Shown piece after piece: positions 27,701 to 35,317 of a DNA stretch of 64,000 bases. The first letter of the stretch is position 1. Every line of letters starts with the position of its first letter. The notes under the pieces were generated by a model. The model searched no databases. It was not told the DNA's origin and worked only from the letters and a program-made list of their open reading frames with translations. This DNA is from Clostridia bacterium. Its GTDB lineage: Bacteria; Bacillota; Clostridia; Christensenellales; Aristaeellaceae. The DNA is taken from contig JAFPWU010000010.1 in the NCBI GenBank assembly GCA_017412715.1, positions 124,001-188,000 of the forward strand, read 5' to 3'. The position numbers and the translations under genes were made by a program.

Positions 27701-28482
27701 CCTTCCCGGGCACCAACTGCGAATATGACAGCGCCCGGGCCATGCGGGAAGCCGGCGCGGAGGCGGAGATCTTCGTCATCCGGAACCGGACCGCGGAGGA
27801 GATCGCCCGCTCCAGTGAGCTGTTTGCCTCCCGGGTGCGGGACAGCCAGATGATCTTTATTCCCGGCGGCTTCTCCGGCGGCGACGAGCCGGACGGCAGC
27901 GCGAAGCTGATTACCGCCTTCTTCCGGGGGGCGGAAGTCCGGTCCGCCGTCACGGACCTGCTGGAAAACCGGGACGGACTCATGTGCGGCATCTGCAACG
28001 GCTTCCAGGCCCTGATCAAGCTGGGGCTGGTCCCCTTCGGCCGGATTCTGGAGACGGATGCCCACGCCCCTACCCTGACCTTTAACACCATCGGCCGCCA
28101 TCAGAGCCGGATTGTCCGCACAAAGGTGGTCAGCAGCCTGAGCCCCTGGCTGCGCCAGGCCAGGCCGGAGGGCATCTACCTGGTGCCCATCAGCCACGGC
28201 GAGGGCCGGTTCCTGGCGGAGGAAAGCGTGCTGCGGGATCTGATGGCCCGCGGCCAGATCGCCACCCAATACGTGGATCCGGAGGGCCGTCCCTCCATGG
28301 ACATCGCCGACAATCCCAACGGCAGCCTCTGGGCCATCGAGGGAATCACCAGCCCCGACGGCCGGGTCTTCGGCAAGATGGGCCACAGCGAGCGCGTCGG
28401 AAAGGGGCTGTACAAAAACGTCCCCGGGGATTATGATATCGGTATGTTCCGCTCCGCGGTCGCCTACTTCAGACAGGATTAA
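24769..28482 (+). CDS. purL: Phosphoribosylformylglycinamidine synthase, single-chain
   Basis: Makes FGAM from FGAR with ATP and glutamine. The 1237-residue protein is the large one-chain type that combines PurS-like, PurL and PurQ functions: an N-terminal PurS-like region (about 1-150), a linker with TYWSDHCRHTTF, two PurM-like halves (NETHNHPTEIEPFGGAATC; GAIGGKDSMSGSFEDL), and a C-terminal glutaminase with the nucleophile in CGICNGFQAL and its His/Glu partner in SHGEGRF. No separate purS or purQ is needed. ATG at 24769 behind a GAGGTAA ribosome site. Confidence 0.96.
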   Translation: MVYRIFVEKKPGLDNEASALLSDARTFLGITALEKVRLLNRYDAENITPEAFDLAVREVFSEPPLDLTSGEADTEGAAAVFAVEYLPGQFDQRADSAVQCVQMLTQGSRPLIRSARVYLLYGALSEADILEIKKYVINPVEAREASLEKPETLAADYAIPTEVATLQGFTDLDRAGLEAFVRDYGLAMDAEDISFCQQYFRQEGRNPTITEIRMLDTYWSDHCRHTTFLTEIDSVRFQDPVLEAAWGRYLAARKELGRESKPLCLMDLATVAAKALRKKGLLEKLDESEEINACTVRMDVTVDGAVQPWLLLFKNETHNHPTEIEPFGGAATCIGGAIRDPLSGRAYVYGAMRVTGAADPTRPVSETLPGKLPQRKLVTTAAAGYSSYGNQIGLATGIVDELYHPGYAAKRMEIGAVIAAAPAENVRRERPAPGDVVILLGGATGRDGIGGATGSSKAHNAHSVETCGAEVQKGNAPEERKLQRLFRNPAATKLIKRCNDFGAGGVSVAIGELADGLEIDLDAVPKKYEGLDGTELAISESQERMAVVVTAEDADTFLSLAAAENLQATPVARVAAEPRLRMHWNGKTIVDISRDFLNSNGAPKHITMAPESSRPAETAPVLTGDFRQDTLNLAGSLPFCSRQGLSERFDSTIGAGTVLMPFGGKYQATPIQAMVQKVSLEKGETDTCTLMSWGYDPELSSRSPYHGAYLAVTDSVAKLIAAGSSYEDIYLTFQEYFEKPGTDPRRWGKPLAALLGAFDAQMNLGIGAIGGKDSMSGSFEDLDVPPTLVSFAVTTGKTGEIISSEFKAPGHPVAVLSPEYDAQGLPVTESLLALFRRVTRLMREGKILSCRAGEIGGPLGSALKMAFGSRLGMEIAEGWSLEELFTPKYGSLIVELSEDLPEGRLLGRITSDPVFTLRGSRVTLAEVMNSYLGTLEPVYPTQAPGGRKEVSIPQISYQASSWPAPALRTARPRVLIPAFPGTNCEYDSARAMREAGAEAEIFVIRNRTAEEIARSSELFASRVRDSQMIFIPGGFSGGDEPDGSAKLITAFFRGAEVRSAVTDLLENRDGLMCGICNGFQALIKLGLVPFGRILETDAHAPTLTFNTIGRHQSRIVRTKVVSSLSPWLRQARPEGIYLVPISHGEGRFLAEESVLRDLMARGQIATQYVDPEGRPSMDIADNPNGSLWAIEGITSPDGRVFGKMGHSERVGKGLYKNVPGDYDIGMFRSAVAYFRQD

Positions 28483-28484
28483 GG

Positions 28485-28597
28485 AAACGCTGAAAAAATG
28501 TCCGGGGCTGAAATCCGCCTGCGCGGGGGCTTAACCCGCTTCGCCCGAGGAAGGGCGGCTTCAGCCCGAACAGCATCCGCCGGCCTTTCCTTCAGCG
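28485..28597. repeat. Nested inverted-repeat element between purL and fhs
   Basis: An outer pair CGCTGAA/TTCAGCG (28488-28494 with 28591-28597) encloses an inner pair GGGCTGAA/TTCAGCCC (about 28505-28512 with 28560-28567) flanked by further GC pairing. The element begins TAAGGAAACGCTGA directly at the purL stop; nearly the same start (TAAGGAAGCGCTGA) appears at 43516 directly after another gene. No T run follows the structure, so it is more likely an intercistronic repeat than a terminator. Confidence 0.5.
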
Positions 28598-28627
28598 CAA
28601 ACGATCGACTAAAAACAGGAGGACACC

Positions 28628-30310
28628 ATGGCTTACCTTTCTGATATTGAAATCGCCCAGAGCTGCCCGATGCAGCCCATCCAGGAGATCGCCGCCCGGG
28701 CCCACGTGCCGGAAAAGTTCGTGGAAGCCTACGGCCGCCACAAGGCCAAGATCGATCCCGCCCTCCTCCGGGAGACGGACCGTCCCGCTGGCCGGCTGAT
28801 CCTGGTCACCGCCATGACCCCCACCCCCGCCGGGGAAGGAAAAACCACCACCACCATCGGCCTGGCGGACGGCCTGCGCCGCATCGGCAAGGACGTCACC
28901 GTGGCCCTGCGGGAGCCCTCCCTTGGCCCGGTCTTCGGCATCAAGGGCGGCGCCGCCGGCGGCGGATATGCCCAGGTGGTGCCCATGGAGGATATTAACC
29001 TGCATTTCACCGGGGACTTTCACGCCATCGGCGCGGCCAACAATCTGCTGGCCGCCATGCTGGATAACCATATTCAGCAGGGGAACGCCCTGGGCATCGA
29101 TCCCCGGAAGATTACCTGGAAGCGCTGCGTGGACATGAACGACCGGCAGCTGCGCTTCGTGGTGGACGGGCTGGGCGGCAAAGCCAACGGCACGCCCCGG
29201 GAGGACGGATTTGACATCACCGTGGCCAGCGAGATCATGGCGGTCTTCTGCCTGGCCAGCGACCTGCAGGATCTGAAGGAAAGGCTGGGCCGCATCGTGG
29301 TGGCCTACACCTATGACGACCGCCCCGTTACCGCGGGGGATCTGAAGGCGGTGGGCGCCATGGCCGCCCTGCTGCGGGACGCCCTGAAGCCCAACCTGGT
29401 CCAGACCCTGGAGGGCACCCCCGCCTTTGTGCACGGCGGTCCCTTCGCCAATATCGCCCACGGCTGCAACTCCGTGATGGCTACCCGGATGGCCCTGCGC
29501 ATGGGGGACTATACCGTCACCGAGGCGGGCTTCGGCGCGGATCTGGGGGCGGAGAAGTTCCTGGACATCAAATGCCGCATGGCCGGCCTGACCCCGGACG
29601 CGGTGGTCGTGGTCGGCACGGTCCGGGCCCTGAAGATGCACGGCGGCGTGGACAAGAAGAACCTGGCGCCGGAAAACCTGCCCGCCCTGGAGAAGGGAAT
29701 TCCCAACCTGCTGCGCCATGTGCGGAACATCCGGGAGGTCTATCATCTGCCCTGCGTGGTGGCCATCAACCGCTTCCCCACGGATACGGACGCGGAGATT
29801 GACTTCATCATCGCCAAATGCCGGGAGCTGGGGGTCAACACCGTCCTCAGCACCGTCTGGGCCGAGGGCGGCAAGGGCGGCGAGGAGCTGGCCCGGGAGG
29901 TGGTACGCCTCTGCGAGGAAAAGAACCCGGCGGAAACCTTCACCTTCTCCTATGACCTGGATTGCAGCATCGAGGAAAAGCTCCAGGCCATCGTGACCCG
30001 GATCTACGGCGGCAGCGGCGTCACCCTGACCCCCGCCGCCCGGAAGCAGGCGGAGCAGCTGACCGCCCTGGGATACGGCGGCCTGCCCATCTGCGTGGCC
30101 AAAACCCAGTACAGCTTCAGCGACGATCCCGGGAAGCTGGGAGCTCCCGAGGGCTTCACCGTCACCGTGCGGAACCTGAAGGTCTCCGCCGGCGCCGGAT
30201 TCGTCGTGGCCCTCACCGGGGATATCATGACCATGCCCGGCCTGCCGAAATCCCCTGCCGCCGAGCGCATCGACGTAGACGAGGACGGAAAGATCACCGG
30301 ACTGTTCTGA
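28628..30310 (+). CDS. fhs: Formate-tetrahydrofolate ligase
   Basis: Makes 10-formyl-THF from formate, ATP and THF. The 560-residue protein has the P-loop [34 protein letters not shown] and the [19 protein letters not shown] block, all diagnostic. AGGAGG lies 6 bases upstream of the ATG. Its position after the purine genes fits, as both PurN and the AICAR transformylase use 10-formyl-THF. Confidence 0.97.
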   Translation: MAYLSDIEIAQSCPMQPIQEIAARAHVPEKFVEAYGRHKAKIDPALLRETDRPAGRLILVTAMTPTPAGEGKTTTTIGLADGLRRIGKDVTVALREPSLGPVFGIKGGAAGGGYAQVVPMEDINLHFTGDFHAIGAANNLLAAMLDNHIQQGNALGIDPRKITWKRCVDMNDRQLRFVVDGLGGKANGTPREDGFDITVASEIMAVFCLASDLQDLKERLGRIVVAYTYDDRPVTAGDLKAVGAMAALLRDALKPNLVQTLEGTPAFVHGGPFANIAHGCNSVMATRMALRMGDYTVTEAGFGADLGAEKFLDIKCRMAGLTPDAVVVVGTVRALKMHGGVDKKNLAPENLPALEKGIPNLLRHVRNIREVYHLPCVVAINRFPTDTDAEIDFIIAKCRELGVNTVLSTVWAEGGKGGEELAREVVRLCEEKNPAETFTFSYDLDCSIEEKLQAIVTRIYGGSGVTLTPAARKQAEQLTALGYGGLPICVAKTQYSFSDDPGKLGAPEGFTVTVRNLKVSAGAGFVVALTGDIMTMPGLPKSPAAERIDVDEDGKITGLF

Positions 30311-30349
30311 TCCCCTTTCCGCCGCAAAGAAACCGTTGGAGTTTTTGTT

Positions 30350-31291
30350 ATGAAAATCAGCTGCGTGATTCCCTGCTATCACAGCGTAAACACCCTGGAG
30401 CCGGTGGTGCGGGACATCGAAAAAACCCTGGCCGCCCGGCCGGAGCTCGATTACGAAATCATCCTGGTCAACGATAATCCCCCGGATGAAACCTGGGATC
30501 TGATCCTGCGCCTGAGCCGGGAGAATCCCCGGATCCACGGGGTCTGCTTCAGCCGGAATTTCGGCCAGCATTCCGCCCTGATGGCGGGCTACCGCCAGGT
30601 CACGGGGGATATCGTGGTCTCCCTGGACGACGACGGCCAGAACCCTCCCTCCGAGATGTTCCGGCTCATCGACGCGGTGGACAGCACCCACGACATCGTC
30701 TACGCGGATTATCCCCGGAAGCAGCATACCCGCTTCCGGAATCTGGGCTCCAGGATGACGAACCGGATGTTTACCTGGATGCTGAACAAGCCGGAGGAGC
30801 TGTACCTGACCAGCTACTGGGCCGCCAAGCGGTTCGTCATCGACCAGATGATCCGCTGCGAGAGCCCCTTCCCCTTCGTGGACGGGCTGGCGCTTCAGTC
30901 CACCACCCGGTACGCCAGCGTGCCCGTGGATCACCTGCCCCGGGCGGAGGGGGAGAGCGGATATACCATCTTCTCCCTGTTCCGGCTCTGGCTTAACGCC
31001 TTCACGTCCTTTTCCGTCAAGCCCCTGCGGATCGCCACCGTCACCGGTTCCGTCAGCGCCCTGGCCGGGGTGGCTGTGGGCCTGGTGCTGATCGTCCGGA
31101 AGCTGATCCTCCGGGATCAGATCGACGCCGGCTGGACCAGCCTGGTGGCGCTGATGCTGCTGCTTTTCGGCATCCTGATGATCATGATGGGCCTGGTGGG
31201 CGAATACGTGGGCCGCATCTTCATCACCATGAACCGCAGCCCCCAGTACATTATCGAGTTTGATACGGCCAGGCCCCAGGAAAGCCCCTGA
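30350..31291 (+). CDS. GtrB/ArnC-like family 2 glycosyltransferase with two C-terminal helices
   Basis: The 313-residue protein has a GT-A domain with MKISCVIPCYHSVNTLEPV, FSRNFGQHSALMAGY and the metal-binding SLDDDGQNPP, followed by two membrane helices (about residues 225-248 and 262-288). This is the architecture of GtrB and ArnC enzymes, which load a sugar onto undecaprenyl phosphate. A weak ribosome site (TTGGAG) precedes the ATG. It is 39 bases after fhs but functionally unrelated to it. A flippase partner of the GtrA type is encoded far away at 56392. Confidence 0.85.
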   Translation: MKISCVIPCYHSVNTLEPVVRDIEKTLAARPELDYEIILVNDNPPDETWDLILRLSRENPRIHGVCFSRNFGQHSALMAGYRQVTGDIVVSLDDDGQNPPSEMFRLIDAVDSTHDIVYADYPRKQHTRFRNLGSRMTNRMFTWMLNKPEELYLTSYWAAKRFVIDQMIRCESPFPFVDGLALQSTTRYASVPVDHLPRAEGESGYTIFSLFRLWLNAFTSFSVKPLRIATVTGSVSALAGVAVGLVLIVRKLILRDQIDAGWTSLVALMLLLFGILMIMMGLVGEYVGRIFITMNRSPQYIIEFDTARPQESP

Positions 31292-31310
31292 TCCGGCTCC
31301 CTTCGGGCAT

Positions 31311-31341
31311 AAAAAAAGATGGCGCGCGCCATCTTTTTTTT
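31311..31341. terminator. Bidirectional terminator
   Basis: A perfect 30-base palindrome: seven A, GATGGCGC, GCGCCATC, seven to eight T. It serves the glycosyltransferase gene on the plus strand and the ATP-grasp gene on the minus strand. Confidence 0.92.
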
Positions 31342-31364
31342 ATTCTGTTCAGCCGCGCCGCTTT

Positions 31365-31395
31365 CTGATGTGTTCCACACCGGGGAACACATCAG
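31365..31395. repeat. 12-base perfect inverted repeat
   Basis: CTGATGTGTTCC (31365-31376) and GGAACACATCAG (31384-31395), 7-base spacer. It lies between the terminator at 31311 and the end of the ATP-grasp gene. There is no T run, so it is either an RNA 3'-end stem for the ATP-grasp transcript or an orphan protein-binding site. Confidence 0.6.
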
Positions 31396-31423
31396 CGCTC
31401 TGCCTGCGGGGCCGTGCCCTTTC

Positions 31424-32530
31424 TCATGCCTTCCTCAGGTAACATCCGGCCCGGTTGGAGCTGTCCGTGGTGTGGCCAATCCGTTCCGGATGCAGGTCCG
31501 TCACCTCCAGAATCCTCTCCGGCTCCTCCCGCTGCAGCCTCCGCAGCTCCCGCAGATCCTCCTCCGTAAAGATGAAGACGCTCTCCGCCGGGAAGCGGTC
31601 CTCGGCCCGGGTCAGATCCGGTGCCTCCCCGCAGGCGACCTGAATCACCATCTTCAGGTAGTCATATCCCGCCGCGTACCGCACCAGGTGGCTGCCGATG
31701 CAGTCCCCGCCCATGCGGGCCCCGATCTCGATCAGGCGGATGCAGCCCCTGTCGTCAATCTTGATTTCGGAATGGGAGGCGCCGTTTCTGATCTCCAGGG
31801 AATCCAGGGCGTGCTCCACCGCCGCCCGGATTCTGCCCTCCGTCTCCCCGTCCAGGGGAGCCGGCTCCAGATGCCCCGTCTCGATAAAGCGGGGCGCTCC
31901 GGTGGTGCGCTTCTCCGTCACCGCCAGAAAATGGTGCTCCCCCCGGAAGGAAAGGTACTCCACGCTGTACTCCTTTCCCTCCGCAAATTCCTCCACCAGC
32001 GCCTTCTTCTCCAGGCTCTGGGCGATGGCGTTCGCCACCGCCGGCCCCAGATCCCGGGGATCCGTGATCAGATGGATGCCCCGGCTCCCGCTCCGGTCCG
32101 TCGGCTTCACGATGGCGGGAAAGGAGATCTCCAGCCCCTTCAGGTCCGTCCCCGCGTCGACCCGGAAGCTGCGGACGCTGGGATCCCCGCCCCGGGCAAA
32201 GGCCTGGCGCATCAGGTGCTTATTGGTGCTCATCCGGGTGCTCTCCGGGCTGTTTCCGGGAAGACCCAGGGCGTTGGCCACGTAATTCACCGTCACCACC
32301 GCCAGATCCGAGGCGATGCTGCAGATGCCGCAGATCCCGATCTCCCGGCATTTTGCCAGGATCTCCTCTTTTTCCACGATGCTGATGGGATAGAAGACGT
32401 CGGCCTCCGCCTCCCCCACGTCCCCCGCCGCCCAGGCAAACACATGGGTGCGGTATCCCAGGGCCTTCGCCCTCCGGATCAGGGGCAGCTGCAGATAGCT
32501 GGCCCCGATAATCGCCAGATTTCTTTCCAT
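31424..32530 (-). CDS. ATP-grasp ligase, substrate unknown
   Basis: A 368-residue protein of the carbamoyl-phosphate-synthase-like ATP-grasp type. An N-terminal Rossmann-like pre-ATP-grasp domain (NLAIIGASYLQLPLIRRAK) is followed by the ATP-grasp core with FPAIVKPTDRSGSRGI, the adenine-region ALVEEFAEGKEYSVEY and the metal-binding IRLIEIGARMGGD. Such enzymes join a carboxylate to an amine or thiol. It sits alone on the minus strand, divergent from the nucleotidyltransferase cluster, so a role with that cluster is possible but not shown. GGAGG precedes the ATG. Confidence 0.85.
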   Translation of the reverse strand: MERNLAIIGASYLQLPLIRRAKALGYRTHVFAWAAGDVGEAEADVFYPISIVEKEEILAKCREIGICGICSIASDLAVVTVNYVANALGLPGNSPESTRMSTNKHLMRQAFARGGDPSVRSFRVDAGTDLKGLEISFPAIVKPTDRSGSRGIHLITDPRDLGPAVANAIAQSLEKKALVEEFAEGKEYSVEYLSFRGEHHFLAVTEKRTTGAPRFIETGHLEPAPLDGETEGRIRAAVEHALDSLEIRNGASHSEIKIDDRGCIRLIEIGARMGGDCIGSHLVRYAAGYDYLKMVIQVACGEAPDLTRAEDRFPAESVFIFTEEDLRELRRLQREEPERILEVTDLHPERIGHTTDSSNRAGCYLRKA

Positions 32531-32617
32531 GTTTTCCTCCGGTTCTCCCGCGCGCGGCCTCCGGAAGGCGGTGAGGATACCCTCTCCCGCCCCGCCTGCT
32601 GCCCGCGCGCTGTCCCC

Positions 32618-32646
32618 ATGTTACCTCATTTGCCCCTCAAAATCAA
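32618..32646 (-). promoter_or_regulatory. Possible promoter of the ATP-grasp gene
   Basis: On the minus strand TTGATT (32641-32646), 17-base spacer, TAACAT (32618-32623); four of six matches in each hexamer. Confidence 0.4.
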
Positions 32647-32719
32647 TCGCGCCCCGGCCCGGCCTTATTTTTACAGGAAACGCGCGAACCGGCGGGCCGT
32701 ATCCGGTTTCCGGCGGATA

Positions 32720-32748
32720 TTGTGAAAAACGGCCTTCCCTGCTATACT
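32720..32748 (+). promoter_or_regulatory. Promoter of the nucleotidyltransferase cluster
   Basis: TTGTGA (32720-32725), 17-base spacer, TATACT (32743-32748). The 330-base divergent region 32531-32860 otherwise holds only the putative minus-strand promoter and the GTG-start ribosome site. Confidence 0.7.
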
Positions 32749-32860
32749 GATATCACAAGGTAAAAGTTCAGCCCCGGATAAGCCCGGAATCAGACCGAGC
32801 GGCGCGGGCCCGGGCCTCGGCCGGGATCAGAAGTCCGCATTGAAAAGGAGGAACCGAAGC

Positions 32861-34003
32861 GTGAGCACCCCTGACATGGAACCCTTTCGCCCGCCGGAAT
32901 CTCCCGGGGATGTAAAAGCGGATCTGATCTATCTCTGCGGCTGCGCGGTCAACGGCACCGCTGCGGACAAAGCCCGCGTGGACCGGATGGACCTGACCGC
33001 GCTTTATCAGACCGCCCAGCGCCACATGCTGACGGCGGTTGCGGCCCATGCGCTGGCGGCTGCCGGGGTCAGGAACCCCGCCTTTCTCTGGGCAAAGGAG
33101 CGGGCCGTCCGGACCGCGGCCATGATGGATGCCGAACAGGCCAAAATTCTGGAAAAGCTGGAATCGGCTGGAATCTGGTACATGCTGCTGAAGGGCGCGG
33201 TTTTAAGGGATTACTATCCGGCTTACGGGATCCGCGAAATGTATGACCGGGATATTCTCATTGACGGGGATCGGGCCGGGGATGTCCGAAACATCATGAA
33301 GGAGCTTGGGTTCTCCGTGGAGGAATATGATGAAGAGGCCCACGGCTGCTGCCGCAAGCCGCCGATGATCATCTTTGAAATGCACCGGCGGCTGATGGGG
33401 CCGATGAGCGGAAAAGAGATTTATGCTTATTATCTGGACGTAAAAAAGCGGCTGCTGAAGGATGCGGGAAACGCCTTCGGCTTTCATCTGAAGGCGGAAG
33501 ACTTCTATGTGTATCAGGTGGTCCATGAGTATAAGCATTTTTCCAATGAGGGCACCGGGCTTCGCCCGCTTCTGGATACCTATGTCTATCTGAAGAATCA
33601 TGACCTGGATATGAACTATGTCAGGGCCGAGGTGAAAAAGCTCGGAATAGAGGACTATGAGCGGATGAACCGGTCTCTGGCCCTGCATCTGTTCGGAGGC
33701 GGGACGCTGACCGATGCGGAGCAGGCCGGACTGGACTATGCGCTCTCTTTCGGAACCTACGGAAGGGAGGAAAACTTTGCCCGAAATCTGCTCGAAAAGG
33801 AAGGAAAAAAGGGATACTTTTTATCCAGGCTGACCCTGCCCTATGCCAGGATGCTGGAAATATACCCGGTCTTGAAAAAGCTCCCGGTGCTGTATCCCTT
33901 CTGCTGGGCCCATCGGCTGCTTCATGCTCTCTTCTGTAAAAAGGATAAGGTCCTGGCCCAGCTGAAGGCCGGTCTGGCCTGGAAGGACAGGCGTCAGCCC
34001 TGA
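32861..34003 (+). CDS. NTP_transf_5-type nucleotidyltransferase
   Basis: A 380-residue protein of the uncharacterised nucleotidyltransferase family PF14907. It has the diagnostic MLLKGAVLRDYYP block (Lys111) followed by MYDRDILID with Asp129 and Asp131 as the likely metal-binding pair of a nucleotidyltransferase. Family members occur beside PqqD-like, HPr-kinase-like and lasso-peptide genes, where a role in peptide tailoring has been proposed. The start is a GTG at 32861 with AGGAGG 10 bases upstream; an in-frame TTG at 32840 lacks one. It has its own promoter and is followed by a catalytically degraded relative. Confidence 0.8.
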   Translation: MSTPDMEPFRPPESPGDVKADLIYLCGCAVNGTAADKARVDRMDLTALYQTAQRHMLTAVAAHALAAAGVRNPAFLWAKERAVRTAAMMDAEQAKILEKLESAGIWYMLLKGAVLRDYYPAYGIREMYDRDILIDGDRAGDVRNIMKELGFSVEEYDEEAHGCCRKPPMIIFEMHRRLMGPMSGKEIYAYYLDVKKRLLKDAGNAFGFHLKAEDFYVYQVVHEYKHFSNEGTGLRPLLDTYVYLKNHDLDMNYVRAEVKKLGIEDYERMNRSLALHLFGGGTLTDAEQAGLDYALSFGTYGREENFARNLLEKEGKKGYFLSRLTLPYARMLEIYPVLKKLPVLYPFCWAHRLLHALFCKKDKVLAQLKAGLAWKDRRQP

Positions 34004-34061
34004 TTCGGTTTTCGCGGCCGCCGGAGCGGTTTCAAAGGCTCCCGCGCCGGCTTCTTCTTTG

Positions 34062-34090
34062 TTGTAAAATCCTCTGCTCCATGCTACAAT
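34062..34090 (+). promoter_or_regulatory. Promoter of the second nucleotidyltransferase-like gene and genes downstream
   Basis: TTGTAA (34062-34067), 17-base spacer, TACAAT (34085-34090); transcription would start about 17 bases before the ATG at 34115. It may drive the run up to the pyruvyl transferase. Confidence 0.65.
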
Positions 34091-34114
34091 GGCAGGGAAG
34101 GAACGGGCTGAAAA

Positions 34115-35317
34115 ATGGAGAGGATGATGAAAAACAGAAGAGGATCTGACGGAATCGAAGCGCTGAAGCGGCACTGCTTCAGGGAGCTCCGGCTCTCGGA
34201 CCGGGACGTGGCGCTGCTGCGTCTTTCCGTCCGCAGGGACGCTTCTCCCGCGGATCTGTTTTCCTTTTATCAGACGGTGGATTTTGATGCGCTCCAGGGA
34301 CAGCAGGCCTGTGCGCTGGCCTCCCTCAGCCGGAGAATGGAGGACCGAGGCGTCCCGGAGGAGCTTGTTCCCCGTGTGAAGGGAATCTTCCGGTATCATT
34401 CCGCGCGAAACGCCTCGCAGATGAAAGAGCTCTACAATTTCCTGCAAAAGGCGAATCAGGCGGGGGCGGACGTGATGCTCCTGGACGGCGCCGCCATGAA
34501 GGCATATTATCTGCCGCAGGCGGTCCGCTATATGGGCGCTTTTTCCCTCCGGATAAAAGAGGGCCAAGCCGGGAACGCGATCCGGGCTTTGAAAGAAGCG
34601 GGAGATTATGCCGTCAGCACCGGCGCGCGTCATCAGCTGGTCTTTCAGAGCCGGCAAAATCCGGGAATCCGGTTCGTCTGTTCTCCGGACCGTGATTCCG
34701 GAGCCGATCCGGGCGAAGATTTCCGGGCGGAAGGCGCCGTTGAAACCTCCTTCCGAGGGGAACGGGTTTTCATTCCTTCCCGCGAAGCGCTGCTTTTTCA
34801 AATCCTGTCCGGGATTTTTCAGGCCGCTTTAAGCGGAGACTGCTTCTGTTCCGGACGGCTTCAGTGGGCGCTGGACAGCGCCTTTCTGTCCGGGGAGGAT
34901 GGCTTCCGGTGGGAAAAGCTCCGGGAATTGTGCCGCCGGCAGGACCGGACCACCGAAATGCTGACCATGCTGAAGATCCTGAAGGATCTTTTCCCCGCCC
35001 TTGTTCCGGAGGAAGCCTTTTCCCATCTGTCGCTGAGCGAGGCGGAAAAGAAACGGATGCCCCTTTTCCTCCGATTCATTCAGGTGAAGGAAAAGCATGC
35101 GTCGCTTGTACAGGCCGGCGCGGGGAAACGGAAATCGCTCCGGTATGATTTCTGCCTGCTCAGGCTGTACTGGTACAGAAACCGCTGCCTGGAAAAGCGT
35201 TCCGGATTGGCTGCGGACCTGTTTTCCTTTCCTTCCTTTCTAAAATCCAGCCTCGGCGCGGAAACGTGGCCGGAGCTTTTCAGATTCATTTTAACAGGAC
35301 TGCGAGAAACGATATGA
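34115..35317 (+). CDS. Degenerate NTP_transf_5-like protein
   Basis: A 400-residue protein with the same overall shape as its upstream neighbour. The LLKGAVLRDYYP block reads LLDGAAMKAYYLP, so the Lys has become Asp, and the MYDRD block reads MGAFS (about residues 140-144), so both catalytic Asp are missing. It is therefore probably not an active nucleotidyltransferase, but it is intact and full length; it may be a binding or scaffold subunit. The last codons overlap the start of the HPr-kinase-like gene by four bases (ATGA), which indicates coupled translation. Confidence 0.6.
   Translation: MERMMKNRRGSDGIEALKRHCFRELRLSDRDVALLRLSVRRDASPADLFSFYQTVDFDALQGQQACALASLSRRMEDRGVPEELVPRVKGIFRYHSARNASQMKELYNFLQKANQAGADVMLLDGAAMKAYYLPQAVRYMGAFSLRIKEGQAGNAIRALKEAGDYAVSTGARHQLVFQSRQNPGIRFVCSPDRDSGADPGEDFRAEGAVETSFRGERVFIPSREALLFQILSGIFQAALSGDCFCSGRLQWALDSAFLSGEDGFRWEKLRELCRRQDRTTEMLTMLKILKDLFPALVPEEAFSHLSLSEAEKKRMPLFLRFIQVKEKHASLVQAGAGKRKSLRYDFCLLRLYWYRNRCLEKRSGLAADLFSFPSFLKSSLGAETWPELFRFILTGLRETI

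Noticed and set aside
24727-28386. Very long open frame on the minus strand opposite purL
   Set aside because: The high GC content at third positions creates long antisense frames; the plus-strand frame is an unmistakable PurL, and the antisense translation shows a low-complexity Gly/Gln/His pattern with no domain.
28592-30934. Long minus-strand open frame opposite fhs and the GtrB-like gene
   Set aside because: Same antisense artefact; the plus-strand genes have family motifs and good ribosome sites.
32531-32860. Search for a precursor peptide gene in the divergent region before the nucleotidyltransferase
   Set aside because: Only short frames without ribosome sites were seen; no leader/core-like peptide.
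35266-35313. Earlier in-frame start for the HPr-kinase-like gene
   Set aside because: It lies inside the upstream coding sequence with no ribosome site, and the ATGA overlap at 35314 is a typical coupled start.
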